From the NCBI GenBank assembly GCA_016302215.1, contig JAEDNZ010000033.1:1-14054 (forward strand): a stretch of 14,054 nucleotides of DNA. Reading direction: 5' to 3'. Below are positions 7,127 through 14,054 of this stretch, one piece after another. The position numbers and the translations under genes are program-made. This DNA comes from Muribaculaceae bacterium. GTDB taxonomy: Bacteria; Bacteroidota; Bacteroidia; Bacteroidales; Muribaculaceae. A model generated the notes under the pieces. It was not told the DNA's origin. It worked only from the letters and a program-made list of their open reading frames with translations, and ran no database searches. Position 1 is the first letter of the stretch; every line of letters starts with the position of its first letter.

Positions 7127-8080
7127 TTATTTCTCGCCGAGCACAATGATGCCGAGACCCAGGCCTCGCGTGTTGTCCTTGGAGATGATGTTGTAAGGCG
7201 CTGCCTTGAGGAACTTACGCAGCTGTGACATAAAGCGCTTGGCGTCCATAGCGCGGCCGCGCTCGTCGTAGAGCGGTATGCGCACTTGGTTGAACTCCAG
7301 GCGCGTGGCCGATGAGCTCTTGAGCGAATAGCGGTGGTTGACGGTGTTCTCGTTCATCCAGTTGTCGATGATTTCGGAGAGCTCCTCGCCATCATATTCT
7401 TCCTCAAACGACAGCCCTGAGCCGTTGTCAAAGAGGCGCACCTGCACGGCTATCTCGCGGCCGTTGGTGAGCAGGTCGTCAAAGTGAGCTTGCAGCTGTG
7501 AGGTAAATTGGTCCATATTCTCGAGCACGGCCTCTTCGAGCAGCACTGCTGTCTCTGCCGAGATAGAGGGCTGACCGGTGCCGCTGGCATTGGCTATCTG
7601 CTTGCCGGTGTAGGCATCGCGGCCGGTGAGGGTGTAAGTCACGGAGCGGCGCGGGCCGGTGACGTTGACCTTCCAGTCGATGTATATGCGGATATCGGCT
7701 TTTGCGGTGTTCATGATGCGGTCGTAGGCCGACTCGGCGAGCGAAGCGCCTGATGACGAAGACTCTACAAACTCATCTACGGCGGCGTTCTCGTCGATGC
7801 CGCGGGTCATCTCTTGCAGCGACTCCAGGTTCATGCCGCGCTCGGTCATCAGCTCGCCTACTTTGGCGATGACGTTGTTGATGTCGCGGTCAGTCTGGAA
7901 GGCGTCTTCGTAGCGCGGCACGCGTTTCTTGCGGCCTTGCACATCGACTTCGTCCATATAGTTGTGTTCGGTCATCCACACGTCAGCGGGGAATATCATC
8001 AGTGTGGGTTTCTTGGCTTGCGCTGAGGCCGTCATCGGCAGCATCAGCAGCAGTGATAATAGAGCAAATATTTTTTTCAT
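7127..8080 (-). CDS. DUF6175 family secreted protein
   Basis: This 317-aa protein begins MKKIFALLSLLLMLPMTASA, a type I signal peptide, followed by QAKKPTLMIFPADVWMTEH. The architecture fits DUF6175 proteins of Bacteroidetes as I remember them: KPTLMxxPxDxW at the start, an acid-rich linker with SSSSGASLAES at about 108-118, a strand segment ADIRIYIDWKVNVTGPRRSV, YTGKQIANASGTGQPS, ETAVLLEEAV, then HFDDLLTNGREI and the conserved end GLGLGIIVLGEK. The middle part (SGTG...LLEEAV...M) resembles repair-free periplasmic domains that feed on neighbouring FlgT/CsgG-like proteins, which is inference. No catalytic residues are evident. It lies 12 bases after the lipoprotein gene and 38 before the next, within one operon. 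Confidence 0.85.
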   Translation of the reverse strand: MKKIFALLSLLLMLPMTASAQAKKPTLMIFPADVWMTEHNYMDEVDVQGRKKRVPRYEDAFQTDRDINNVIAKVGELMTERGMNLESLQEMTRGIDENAAVDEFVESSSSGASLAESAYDRIMNTAKADIRIYIDWKVNVTGPRRSVTYTLTGRDAYTGKQIANASGTGQPSISAETAVLLEEAVLENMDQFTSQLQAHFDDLLTNGREIAVQVRLFDNGSGLSFEEEYDGEELSEIIDNWMNENTVNHRYSLKSSSATRLEFNQVRIPLYDERGRAMDAKRFMSQLRKFLKAAPYNIISKDNTRGLGLGIIVLGEK

Positions 8081-8092
8081 AACGTGAGGATA

Positions 8093-8584
8093 TTATGGCT
8101 TAATGATACCATCTTCGATGAGTCGTTGCTTGAGTTCGTTGCGGTGTACGTGTATCACCGTTGACCAGTTTTCTTGCCCTTTGCCTTTAGCTTTGAAGCG
8201 CGCGCGGCGGTTCTCGTCTTCGAAGGTGGCATAGTTGACATACTCTCCGCCTTCGGCAAAGAAGCGGTTAAAGTAGTATTCATACTTCTCTTGGGCATTG
8301 ACTTCGTAGATGAGGGGGCGTGTGGTCAGGCCGCCTTCGCCTTGTGTGATGCCCTTGAAGATGACATCGTGGAGAGCGTTGCGACGAGCCTGCTCCAGTG
8401 CTTGAGGTTTGTTTTTGCCTTTGCCCCATGCGCGCACGGTGATAGAGCCGTCGAGGTCAGTGCTCAGAGCCACGGTCTCAAAAGATGCGTATGCGCTCTC
8501 GCTATTGATGTTGGTGTTGGAGCGGCAGCCTCCCATCGTCAGCGCTACGGCTGCCGATAGTATGATTGCATTGATTGTCTTCAT
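8093..8584 (-). CDS. Lipoprotein with LPP20/FlgT-N-like domain, paralogous to the first operon gene
   Basis: This 163-aa protein has a lipoprotein signal ending TMGGC (Cys20), followed by RSNTN without the acidic surface-export signal, so it is probably anchored facing the periplasm. SITVRAWGKGKNKPQALEQA (47-66) followed by RRNALHDVIFKGI recalls the alpha/beta domain of LPP20 lipoproteins and the FlgT N-terminus, in which an Ala-rich helix follows a strand. Residues 72-79, 103-118 and 151-162 match the first operon protein closely (HDVIFKGI, YYFNRFFAEGGEYVNY, LKQRLIEDGIIK), so the two are paralogs. The lipid anchor and the RAWGKGKNK segment are unique to this copy. Its role is unknown; the pairing suggests a hetero-oligomer at the outer membrane. 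Confidence 0.83.
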   Translation of the reverse strand: MKTINAIILSAAVALTMGGCRSNTNINSESAYASFETVALSTDLDGSITVRAWGKGKNKPQALEQARRNALHDVIFKGITQGEGGLTTRPLIYEVNAQEKYEYYFNRFFAEGGEYVNYATFEDENRRARFKAKGKGQENWSTVIHVHRNELKQRLIEDGIIKP

Positions 8585-8616
8585 GAGTGGTTGTTGGTAG
8601 ATTGGTTATGTGAGGA

Positions 8617-9381
8617 TTAGAATTCGTAGCCTATCTTGAGGGTGACAAATGACAGGAACTTGTCAGTCTTGCCGTCCTTGCCGTCCTTGTCAGGTTTGCC
8701 ATGATCGTAAGCCTTCATGGCCTGGCCTAAGTAAGAGAGGCCCACGAGGAAGGCCTGACGCGGCTCGCCGATGCGGATACCTATGGTGGGGCGCACCATC
8801 ACGCCGTCGCGGATGCTACCGCCCAGGTCAAATGAATAGTAAGGCACCACGGTGCGGTATTGCGAGGGCATAAAGTTGCCGCGCACGTTGGCATAGATGG
8901 GGAAGCCCCACTGCACGTCTTGGTCGCGCACATCTTTGCTGTTGATGTAGTAGCGAGCGCCGATGCCGATGCCCAACTTGAGGTAGTCGTTGAAGCGATA
9001 GCCGCCCACCACGTCAAGCTCGGCCATACCGATGTTCTTGTTGACCAAGCGTGCCGAATATCCGCCTTGCAGCTCCACGGCAAACCAGAAGCCGCGGGTG
9101 TAGGTGGTGTAGTCGCTGTAGCTGTCGGCCTTCTTGCTTACGGCGGGCACTTTGGGGTCTTTGCCGTGAGCCACTTTGCGCACCTCCACGGCCTTGTAGG
9201 TATATATCTCGCCGTTGACGCTGCGTATGGTCACCGACACATTCTCCACTTCATTCTCAATAAAGCCCTTGATTACGGAGCCGTTGTTGAGATATACATA
9301 GTCAAAATCGCTCTCTTGGGCGAAGATGGCGGCGCTGCAGCTGAGCAGCAGCGCTGCCATGAGGCATAATAGTCTGTTCAT
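8617..9381 (-). CDS. Outer-membrane beta-barrel protein with N-terminal NGSVIKG domain
   Basis: This 254-aa protein has a signal peptide (cleavage likely after IFA at about 21). A small beta domain reads YLNNGSVIKGFIENEVENVS then VTIRSVNGEIYTYKAVEVRKV; this NGSVIxGxI motif occurs before barrels in many Bacteroidetes outer-membrane proteins. From about residue 95 to the end there are alternating strands with aromatic girdle residues (FWFAVELQGGYS, GGYRFNDYLKLGIGIGARYY, FLVGLSYLG), ending KIGYEF with the C-terminal Phe typical of barrels assembled by BAM. About eight strands are likely. The last loop holds KPDKDGKDGKTDK, encoded by a short 9-base tandem repeat. Its ATG overlaps the stop of the gene before it by one base (TAATG), so translation is probably coupled. 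It may anchor the operon's periplasmic proteins. Confidence 0.85.
   Translation of the reverse strand: MNRLLCLMAALLLSCSAAIFAQESDFDYVYLNNGSVIKGFIENEVENVSVTIRSVNGEIYTYKAVEVRKVAHGKDPKVPAVSKKADSYSDYTTYTRGFWFAVELQGGYSARLVNKNIGMAELDVVGGYRFNDYLKLGIGIGARYYINSKDVRDQDVQWGFPIYANVRGNFMPSQYRTVVPYYSFDLGGSIRDGVMVRPTIGIRIGEPRQAFLVGLSYLGQAMKAYDHGKPDKDGKDGKTDKFLSFVTLKIGYEF
8668..8694. repeat. Nine-base tandem repeat in the barrel gene
   Basis: On the plus strand CTTGCCGTC occurs twice in tandem, followed by a diverged third unit CTTGTCAGG. On the coding strand it encodes KDG-type units in the final extracellular or periplasmic loop. The unit is a multiple of three, so copy-number change would keep the frame. 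Confidence 0.6.
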
Positions 9382-9857
9382 TAGAATCCTGAGTTAAGTC
9401 CTTTGATGATACCGTTGTTCTCTAAATCTTTGCGCAGCTGGTCTTTGCTGACGGTGACGGTGGCGCTGACTTTGTATTCCTTGCCGGCCTTCACCACGGT
9501 GCGGCTGTTGCTGATTACTTGCACATAGTTGATGTAGTCGCCGCCATCGGCAAAGAATGCCGAGAAGAAGTCAATATGCTCCTGCTCTACTGTCGGTGAG
9601 CCGGCAAGGGGCTTCTGGTGCTGGCGCGTGTCGGCGTTGGAGAAGCCCTTGAACAGCACGCCGTGCACGGCGCTGCGGCCTATCAGCTCGTCAGAGATGT
9701 TCTTGTTTTTGGTCACCACGGTGGTCTTTACCAGGTAGGTGCCTTGTGCTCCGGTGCCGGCGCCTTCTACTTGGTAGCTGATGACATCATCTTTTTTCGC
9801 CATTGCCAAGAGGGGTACCATCATGGCGGCGATGACTATAAGCAAAATACGCTTCAT
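9381..9857 (-). CDS. Periplasmic protein paralogous to the operon lipoprotein (LPP20/FlgT-N-like)
   Basis: This 158-aa protein is the first gene of the operon. The signal peptide MKRILLIVIAAMMVPLLAMA is followed by KKDDV, with no lipobox, so the product should be free in the periplasm. The strand YQVEGAGTGAQGTYLVKTTV leads to HGVLFKGF (65-72), then DFFSAFFADGGDYINY (96-111), a strand KVSATVTVSKDQ and LRKDLENNGIIK (141-152). These three blocks match the lipoprotein two genes downstream in the same order and spacing. Ala-rich helix features are less clear than in that copy. The stop codon shares one base with the barrel gene's ATG. A -7 promoter element lies about 105 bases upstream. I do not know its function. 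Confidence 0.82.
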   Translation of the reverse strand: MKRILLIVIAAMMVPLLAMAKKDDVISYQVEGAGTGAQGTYLVKTTVVTKNKNISDELIGRSAVHGVLFKGFSNADTRQHQKPLAGSPTVEQEHIDFFSAFFADGGDYINYVQVISNSRTVVKAGKEYKVSATVTVSKDQLRKDLENNGIIKGLNSGF

Positions 9858-9962
9858 AATTGTCAGTTTGTGTTAATGTATTAAGGTTAATATAATATTT
9901 CGCTGAATGGAGGATACTAATTGGATATTAAGACGAAAAATCAGTAAGTCTATTATTATCGG

Positions 9963-9970
9963 CAAAGGTA
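9963..9970 (-). promoter_or_regulatory. -7 element of the five-gene envelope operon
   Basis: On the minus strand TACCTTTG (9970 to 9963) matches the Bacteroidetes -7 consensus. No TTTG is seen at the expected -33 position, so it may need an activator. The transcript would start near 9956 with a leader of about 100 AT-rich bases before the ATG at 9857. The clpB terminator lies just upstream, which separates this unit from clpB. Confidence 0.6.
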
Positions 9971-10036
9971 ATAAATCAGCGTGGTAACTCGCTTTTTGAC
10001 GTATTAAAAAATGTTAATCCACTGATTGTGCAACAT

Positions 10037-10083
10037 AAAAAATCAGGCCGATATCACCTCATACGAGAGGCGTATCGGCCTGA
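10037..10083 (-). terminator. Intrinsic terminator of clpB
   Basis: TCAGGCCGATA (10043-10053) and TATCGGCCTGA (10073-10083) form an 11-bp stem, with an inner CCTC/GAGG stem in the loop. In the minus-strand transcript the stem is directly followed by six U residues (A6 at 10037-10042). It begins 26 bases after the clpB stop, the best-formed intrinsic terminator in the window. Confidence 0.9.
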
Positions 10084-10109
10084 GTATTGTCAGCTGTCTG
10101 CTTTGCAGC

Positions 10110-12704
10110 TTAATTGGCAAAGGTGATATTGCCGTCGGTGTCGGCATCTACCACTATCGGGCGCGAGCGGTCAACCTTCTGAGCCAGAATGTCTTTTGAC
10201 AGTCTGTTGAGCAGCAGACGATGTATCACACGCTTGACGGGGCGGGCGCCAAACTCGGGGTCATAGCCCTCGTCGGCGATGGCGGCGAGGGCGGCAGGCG
10301 TCACTTGCAAGTCGATGTCGCCGCTTTGGCGCAGCATCTTCTTGACGCCGGCAATCTGCAGCTCCACGATTTGCTCTATCTCCTTGCGGTCAAGCGGCGT
10401 GAACATGATGGTCTCATCGATACGGTTGAGAAATTCGGGTCGTATAGTCTGCTTGAGCATCTCCAGCACCTGCTGCTTGGTCTTGTCGATGATGGCGTCG
10501 CGGTTGGCATCGGTGATTTTGGCGAAGTTGTCGCGTATGAGCGATGAACCCATATTAGATGTCATGATGATGATGGTGTTCTTGAAGTTGACGTTGCGGC
10601 CCTTGTTGTCGGTGAGGCGCCCGTCATCGAGCACTTGCAGCAAGATGTTGAACACGTCGGGGTGTGCCTTCTCAATCTCGTCAAAGAGCACCACCGAGTA
10701 AGGCTTGCGGCGCACGGCCTCAGTCAGCTGGCCGCCTTCCTCATAACCCACATATCCCGGAGGCGCGCCTACCAAGCGCGACACGGTGTGCTTCTCCTGA
10801 TACTCGCTCATATCGATACGGGTCATCATATTCTCGTCGTCGAAGAGGTACTCGGCCAGGGCCTTTGCCAACTCGGTCTTGCCCACACCGGTGGTGCCTA
10901 AGAAGATAAATGAGCCAATGGGGCGCTTGGGGTCGTTGAGGCCTGCGCGCGAGCGCCGCACGGCATCGGCGATGGCGCTGATGGCTTCGTCTTGACCCAC
11001 CATGCGGGCGTGGAGCTCGTCCTCGAGGTGCAGCAGCTTGTCCTTCTCGCTCTGCACCATCTTCTTGACGGGGATGCCGGTCCAGTGCGACACCACATCG
11101 GCGATGTCGTCAGCATCGACTTCCTCCTTGACGAGGGCTTTCTCGCCTTGCATCTGACGCAGTTGCTGCTGTATCTCTTTGTTTTCGCTCTCCTTCTGCT
11201 GTATCTTGGAGTAGCGTATCTCGGCCACTTTGGCGTAGTCGCCATCGCGCTCGGCGCGTTCGGCTTCGAAATTGAGCTGCTCTATGTCAATCTTGTTTTG
11301 CTGTATGCGGCTGATAAGCTCCTTTTCGGCGCGCCACTTGGCAGAGAATGCCTTCTCGTCTTCGCGCAGCGAGGCTATCTCCTTTTCCACTTCGGCCACC
11401 TTGTCGGCGAGGCCTTCGCGCTTCATGGCTTCGCGCTCTATCTCTTTTTGGGCTATCAGGCGGGTGATGTCATCGAGAGCCTGGGGCACAGAGTCTATCT
11501 CGAGCTTGAGTTTAGAGGCGGCCTCGTCAATAAGGTCAATGGCCTTATCAGGCAGAAAACGGTCAGTGATATATCTCTCGGAGAGTCTTACGGCAGCCAC
11601 GATAGCCTCATCGCGGATACGCACCTTGTGGTGGTTCTCGTAGCGTTCCTTCAGGCCACGGAGTATGGCGATGGCGCTCATCTCGTCAGGCTCGTCAACC
11701 ATCACTTTCTGGAATCGACGCTCCAGTGCCTTGTCCTTCTCAAAGTATTTCTGATACTCATCGAGGGTGGTGGCGCCTATGCTGCGCAGCTCGCCGCGCG
11801 CCAGCGCCGGCTTGAGTATGTTGGCCGCGTCCATGGCGCCCTCGCCCTTGCCGGCGCCCACGAGGGTGTGTATCTCATCGATGAAGAGTATTATCTCGCC
11901 GTCAGAGCCGGTGACCTCATTGACGATGGCCTTCAGACGCTCCTCAAACTCGCCTTTATACTTTGCGCCGGCCACCAGCGCGCCCATGTCGAGCGAGTAG
12001 ATTTGCTTGGTGCGCAGGTTCTCGGGCACGTCGCCGCGCACGATGCGCTGCGCCAGGCCTTCGGCGATGGCGGTCTTGCCCGTGCCCGGCTCGCCGATGA
12101 GCATAGGGTTGTTTTTGGTGCGGCGGCTCAATATCTGCAGCACACGGCGTATCTCTTCGTCACGCCCTATCACCGGGTCCAGCTTGCCGGCGCGTGCACG
12201 CTCGTTGAGGTTGATGGCGTATTTCGACAGGGCGTTGTAGCTCTCCTCGGCGCTCTGGTCGGTGGCTTTGCGCCCCTTGCGCAGCTCGCTGATGGCGGCT
12301 TTCATATCCTTGACGGTGAGGCCGGCATCCTTGAGTATTGTAGCTGCCGGAGACTCCACGGCAAATATTGCGAGCAGCAGCGCCTCCAGTGTCACATACT
12401 CATCGCCCATGGCCTTGGTCTCGTCAAGGGCGCGCTGCAGCACATCGTTAGCGCTATGGCTCAGGTAAGGCTCGCCGCCCGACACTTTGGGCAGAGCGGC
12501 GATTTCGCGTTCGATTTGTGAGGCTATCAGTGCCGGGTTGGCACCAATCTTCTGGAAGATGAACTTCACAAGCGACTCGCCCTCATCGACCACGCCTTTG
12601 AGCAAGGCTATTGGCTCGATGGCTTGTGCGCCCGCGCTGCGTGTCACCTCCACGGCTTTTTGTATTGCCTCTTGTGATTTAATGGTGAAGTTGTTGAAGT
12701 TCAT
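10110..12704 (-). CDS. clpB: ATP-dependent disaggregase ClpB
   Basis: This 864-aa protein is full length for ClpB. The N-terminal domain (1-145) carries the two Clp repeats. The first AAA+ module has Walker A GEPGTGKT (204-211), pore loop YKGEF (249-253), Walker B ILFIDE (272-277) and an arginine finger near ERRF (328-331). The coiled-coil middle domain spans about 410-530; it binds DnaK and distinguishes ClpB from ClpA and ClpC. The second AAA+ module has Walker A GTTGVGKT (603-610), Walker B VVLFDE and pore loop GYVGYE. With DnaK/DnaJ/GrpE it threads aggregated proteins through its hexameric ring in the cytoplasm. No CIRCE operator is seen upstream; stress control would be through another route. 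It is divergent from purT and ends in its own terminator. Confidence 0.98.
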   Translation of the reverse strand: MNFNNFTIKSQEAIQKAVEVTRSAGAQAIEPIALLKGVVDEGESLVKFIFQKIGANPALIASQIEREIAALPKVSGGEPYLSHSANDVLQRALDETKAMGDEYVTLEALLLAIFAVESPAATILKDAGLTVKDMKAAISELRKGRKATDQSAEESYNALSKYAINLNERARAGKLDPVIGRDEEIRRVLQILSRRTKNNPMLIGEPGTGKTAIAEGLAQRIVRGDVPENLRTKQIYSLDMGALVAGAKYKGEFEERLKAIVNEVTGSDGEIILFIDEIHTLVGAGKGEGAMDAANILKPALARGELRSIGATTLDEYQKYFEKDKALERRFQKVMVDEPDEMSAIAILRGLKERYENHHKVRIRDEAIVAAVRLSERYITDRFLPDKAIDLIDEAASKLKLEIDSVPQALDDITRLIAQKEIEREAMKREGLADKVAEVEKEIASLREDEKAFSAKWRAEKELISRIQQNKIDIEQLNFEAERAERDGDYAKVAEIRYSKIQQKESENKEIQQQLRQMQGEKALVKEEVDADDIADVVSHWTGIPVKKMVQSEKDKLLHLEDELHARMVGQDEAISAIADAVRRSRAGLNDPKRPIGSFIFLGTTGVGKTELAKALAEYLFDDENMMTRIDMSEYQEKHTVSRLVGAPPGYVGYEEGGQLTEAVRRKPYSVVLFDEIEKAHPDVFNILLQVLDDGRLTDNKGRNVNFKNTIIIMTSNMGSSLIRDNFAKITDANRDAIIDKTKQQVLEMLKQTIRPEFLNRIDETIMFTPLDRKEIEQIVELQIAGVKKMLRQSGDIDLQVTPAALAAIADEGYDPEFGARPVKRVIHRLLLNRLSKDILAQKVDRSRPIVVDADTDGNITFAN

Positions 12705-12851
12705 AATTACTAATTCTTGTTTGAGTGTTGTTGTTATTCATAGTGTGTATGTCTCTATTATAACAAACACCGTGCCAACAGAGCTGCCGCCGCAGCCCAT
12801 TATTCTCACCCTTAGTGGCTCTCGATATGCTGTATTATCAAAAATTATCAC

Positions 12852-12859
12852 TACCTTTG
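12852..12859 (+). promoter_or_regulatory. -7 element of purT
   Basis: TACCTTTG matches TAnnTTTG and lies 44 bases before the purT ATG; transcription would start near 12866. A -33 TTTG is not present at the usual spacing. The 199-base divergent gap (12705-12903) otherwise shows no clear clpB promoter: no CAAAnnTA is seen, only TATAAT-like runs without a partner, plus a small GCTGC/GCAGC hairpin at 12783-12796. Confidence 0.65.
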
Positions 12860-12903
12860 CACTATCTAATCGGGATATACCCCATAAATTATACTGACAC
12901 ACT

Positions 12904-14054
12904 ATGACAAAAATCGGAACGGTGATGACACCTGTCAGCTGCAAGGCCCTGTTGCTTGGCAGTGGCGAATTAGGAAAGGAAGTGGCTATCGAGCTTCAGC
13001 GCTACGGCGTAGAGGTTATTGCCTGTGACAAGTATGCCGGCGCGCCGGCCATGCAAGTGGCGCATCGCTGCCATGTGTTCAATATGCTCGATGGCGCCGA
13101 GCTGCGCCGTGTGGTCGAGCTGGAGCGTCCTGACCATATCATTCCCGAGATTGAGGCCATCGCCACGCCCACGCTCGTGGAGCTTGAGCGCGAGGGATAT
13201 AATGTGACGCCCACCGCCCGCGCCGCTTTCCTCACCATGAATCGCGAGGGCATACGACGCCTCGCCGCCGAGGAGTTGGGCCTCCCCACTTCGCCTTATC
13301 GTTTTGCCTCTACCTATGAGGAGTTTTGCGCCGCCGTTGACGCCGTGGGTATTCCCTGCGTCGTTAAGCCGGTGATGAGCTCATCGGGCCATGGTCAGTC
13401 AACCATCAAGGCAGCCGCCGACATCGATGCCGCCTGGCGAGAGGCGCAAGAGGGCGGCCGCGCCGGTGCCGGCCGCGTCATCGTGGAGGGCTTTGTGAAG
13501 TTTGACTACGAAATCACGCTGCTCACCGTGCGCTCTTCGTCGGGCACCACCTTCTGCGAGCCTATAGGCCACATTCAGGAGAATGGCGACTACCGATACT
13601 CGTGGCAGCCGCAGCCAATGGCTGCTGATGCCATCGCCAAGGCGCAGGACATTGCCCGCCGCGTCACCGATGCTCTGGGCGGCTACGGCATCTTCGGCGT
13701 GGAGCTCTTTGTCAAGGGCAACGAGGTGATATTCAGCGAAGTGTCGCCGCGCCCCCATGACACCGGCATGGTCACCATGATATCGCAGGATATGAGCGAA
13801 TTTGCTCTCCATGCTCGCGCCCTTTTGGGCCTGCCTGTGCCTCATATACGCTTCTTCGGCCCTTCGGCCTCGCGTGCCGTGGTCGTGGAGGGCGACACTG
13901 ACCGCCTCATCTTTGACAACCTCGAGGAGGTGCTCCGCGAGGAGGGTGTGCAGATGCGCATCTTCGGAAAGCCGGAAATCAAAGGCCATCGCCGCATGGC
14001 CGTGATTTTGGCCACCGATACCACCGTAGAGGCCGCTCGCGCTAAGGCCGACCG
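12904..14054 (+). CDS. purT: Formate-dependent phosphoribosylglycinamide formyltransferase PurT (partial, 3' end cut)
   Basis: The frame is open from the ATG at 12904 to the window edge (383 codons; E. coli PurT has 392 aa). This ATP-grasp enzyme makes formylglycinamide ribonucleotide from GAR, formate and ATP in purine synthesis, without needing formyl-folate. Sequence and numbering track E. coli PurT closely: LLGSGELGKEVAIELQ (17-32), DKYAGAPAMQVAH, PEIEAIAT (81-88), TMNREGIRRLAAEELGLPTS, ATP-grasp Lys155 in VVKPVMSSS, GGRAGAGRVIVEGFVKFD, GHIQENGDYRYSWQP, FGVELF and SEVSPRPHDTGMVT (metal and substrate site), FGKPEIKGHRR. The one conspicuous change is His163 in SSSGHGQ, where E. coli has Lys (SSSGKGQ). 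No signal peptide. Divergent from clpB; its own promoter. Confidence 0.96.
   Translation, partial: MTKIGTVMTPVSCKALLLGSGELGKEVAIELQRYGVEVIACDKYAGAPAMQVAHRCHVFNMLDGAELRRVVELERPDHIIPEIEAIATPTLVELEREGYNVTPTARAAFLTMNREGIRRLAAEELGLPTSPYRFASTYEEFCAAVDAVGIPCVVKPVMSSSGHGQSTIKAAADIDAAWREAQEGGRAGAGRVIVEGFVKFDYEITLLTVRSSSGTTFCEPIGHIQENGDYRYSWQPQPMAADAIAKAQDIARRVTDALGGYGIFGVELFVKGNEVIFSEVSPRPHDTGMVTMISQDMSEFALHARALLGLPVPHIRFFGPSASRAVVVEGDTDRLIFDNLEEVLREEGVQMRIFGKPEIKGHRRMAVILATDTTVEAARAKAD

Noticed and set aside
8668..8694. Nine-base repeats as a phase-variable contingency locus
   Set aside because: Only two exact copies with a unit divisible by three, so slippage would not switch the gene off.
2397..10083. 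Shared CAGGCCG-type stems at 2397-2431 and 10044-10082 as a dispersed repeat
   Set aside because: Only the short GC-rich stem core is alike. This is expected of independent terminators and the flanks differ.
10992..12521. Long plus-strand open frame (509 codons) antisense to clpB
   Set aside because: It mirrors clpB's codon pattern, has no recognisable motif and no promoter; clpB is certain in the other frame. A by-product of GC-rich coding.
12738..12944. Minus-strand 68-codon frame in the clpB/purT gap
   Set aside because: It overlaps the purT start and promoter, and its composition reflects AT-rich intergenic DNA.

Overview
The window looks like chromosomal DNA from a GC-rich member of the Bacteroidales, possibly a gut Muribaculaceae-type organism. 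The evidence is an alternative Bacteroidetes-type GlmU-like protein, a DUF6175 protein, other secreted proteins of types I associate with Bacteroidales, promoter elements matching the Bacteroidetes -7 consensus TAnnTTTG, and starts without Shine-Dalgarno sequences. The family placement is inference. I see no rRNA, tRNA, CRISPR array, insertion sequence or phage gene.

Layout. At the left edge, on the minus strand, a CaCA-family Na+/Ca2+ antiporter is followed after 15 bases by a nitrilase-superfamily amidase of the YafV/omega-amidase type, cut by the window start. Next, also on minus, are a small conserved protein (117 aa) with its own promoter and a 385-aa GlmU-like sugar-nucleotide enzyme. 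The GlmU-like gene is divergent from rfbC (dTDP-4-dehydrorhamnose 3,5-epimerase, plus strand). Their promoters are back to back, and the two -7 elements form one perfect palindrome. rfbC converges on a long secreted protein gene (4400-5881, minus), with a 13-bp inverted repeat between them as a likely bidirectional terminator.

The central part (6162-9857, minus) is a tight five-gene operon in which every product has an export signal: a small periplasmic protein, an outer-membrane beta-barrel, a lipoprotein paralogous to the first protein, a DUF6175 protein, and a protein with a repeat-like helical C-terminal half. It has a promoter at its head and a strong hairpin at its end. With the secreted protein just downstream it forms six consecutive envelope genes of unknown function, the best candidate here for an undescribed system.

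At the right, full-length clpB (minus, 864 aa) ends in a textbook intrinsic terminator. It is divergent from purT (plus), which runs off the window end and closely resembles the E. coli enzyme except for a Lys-to-His change in the ATP-grasp loop.
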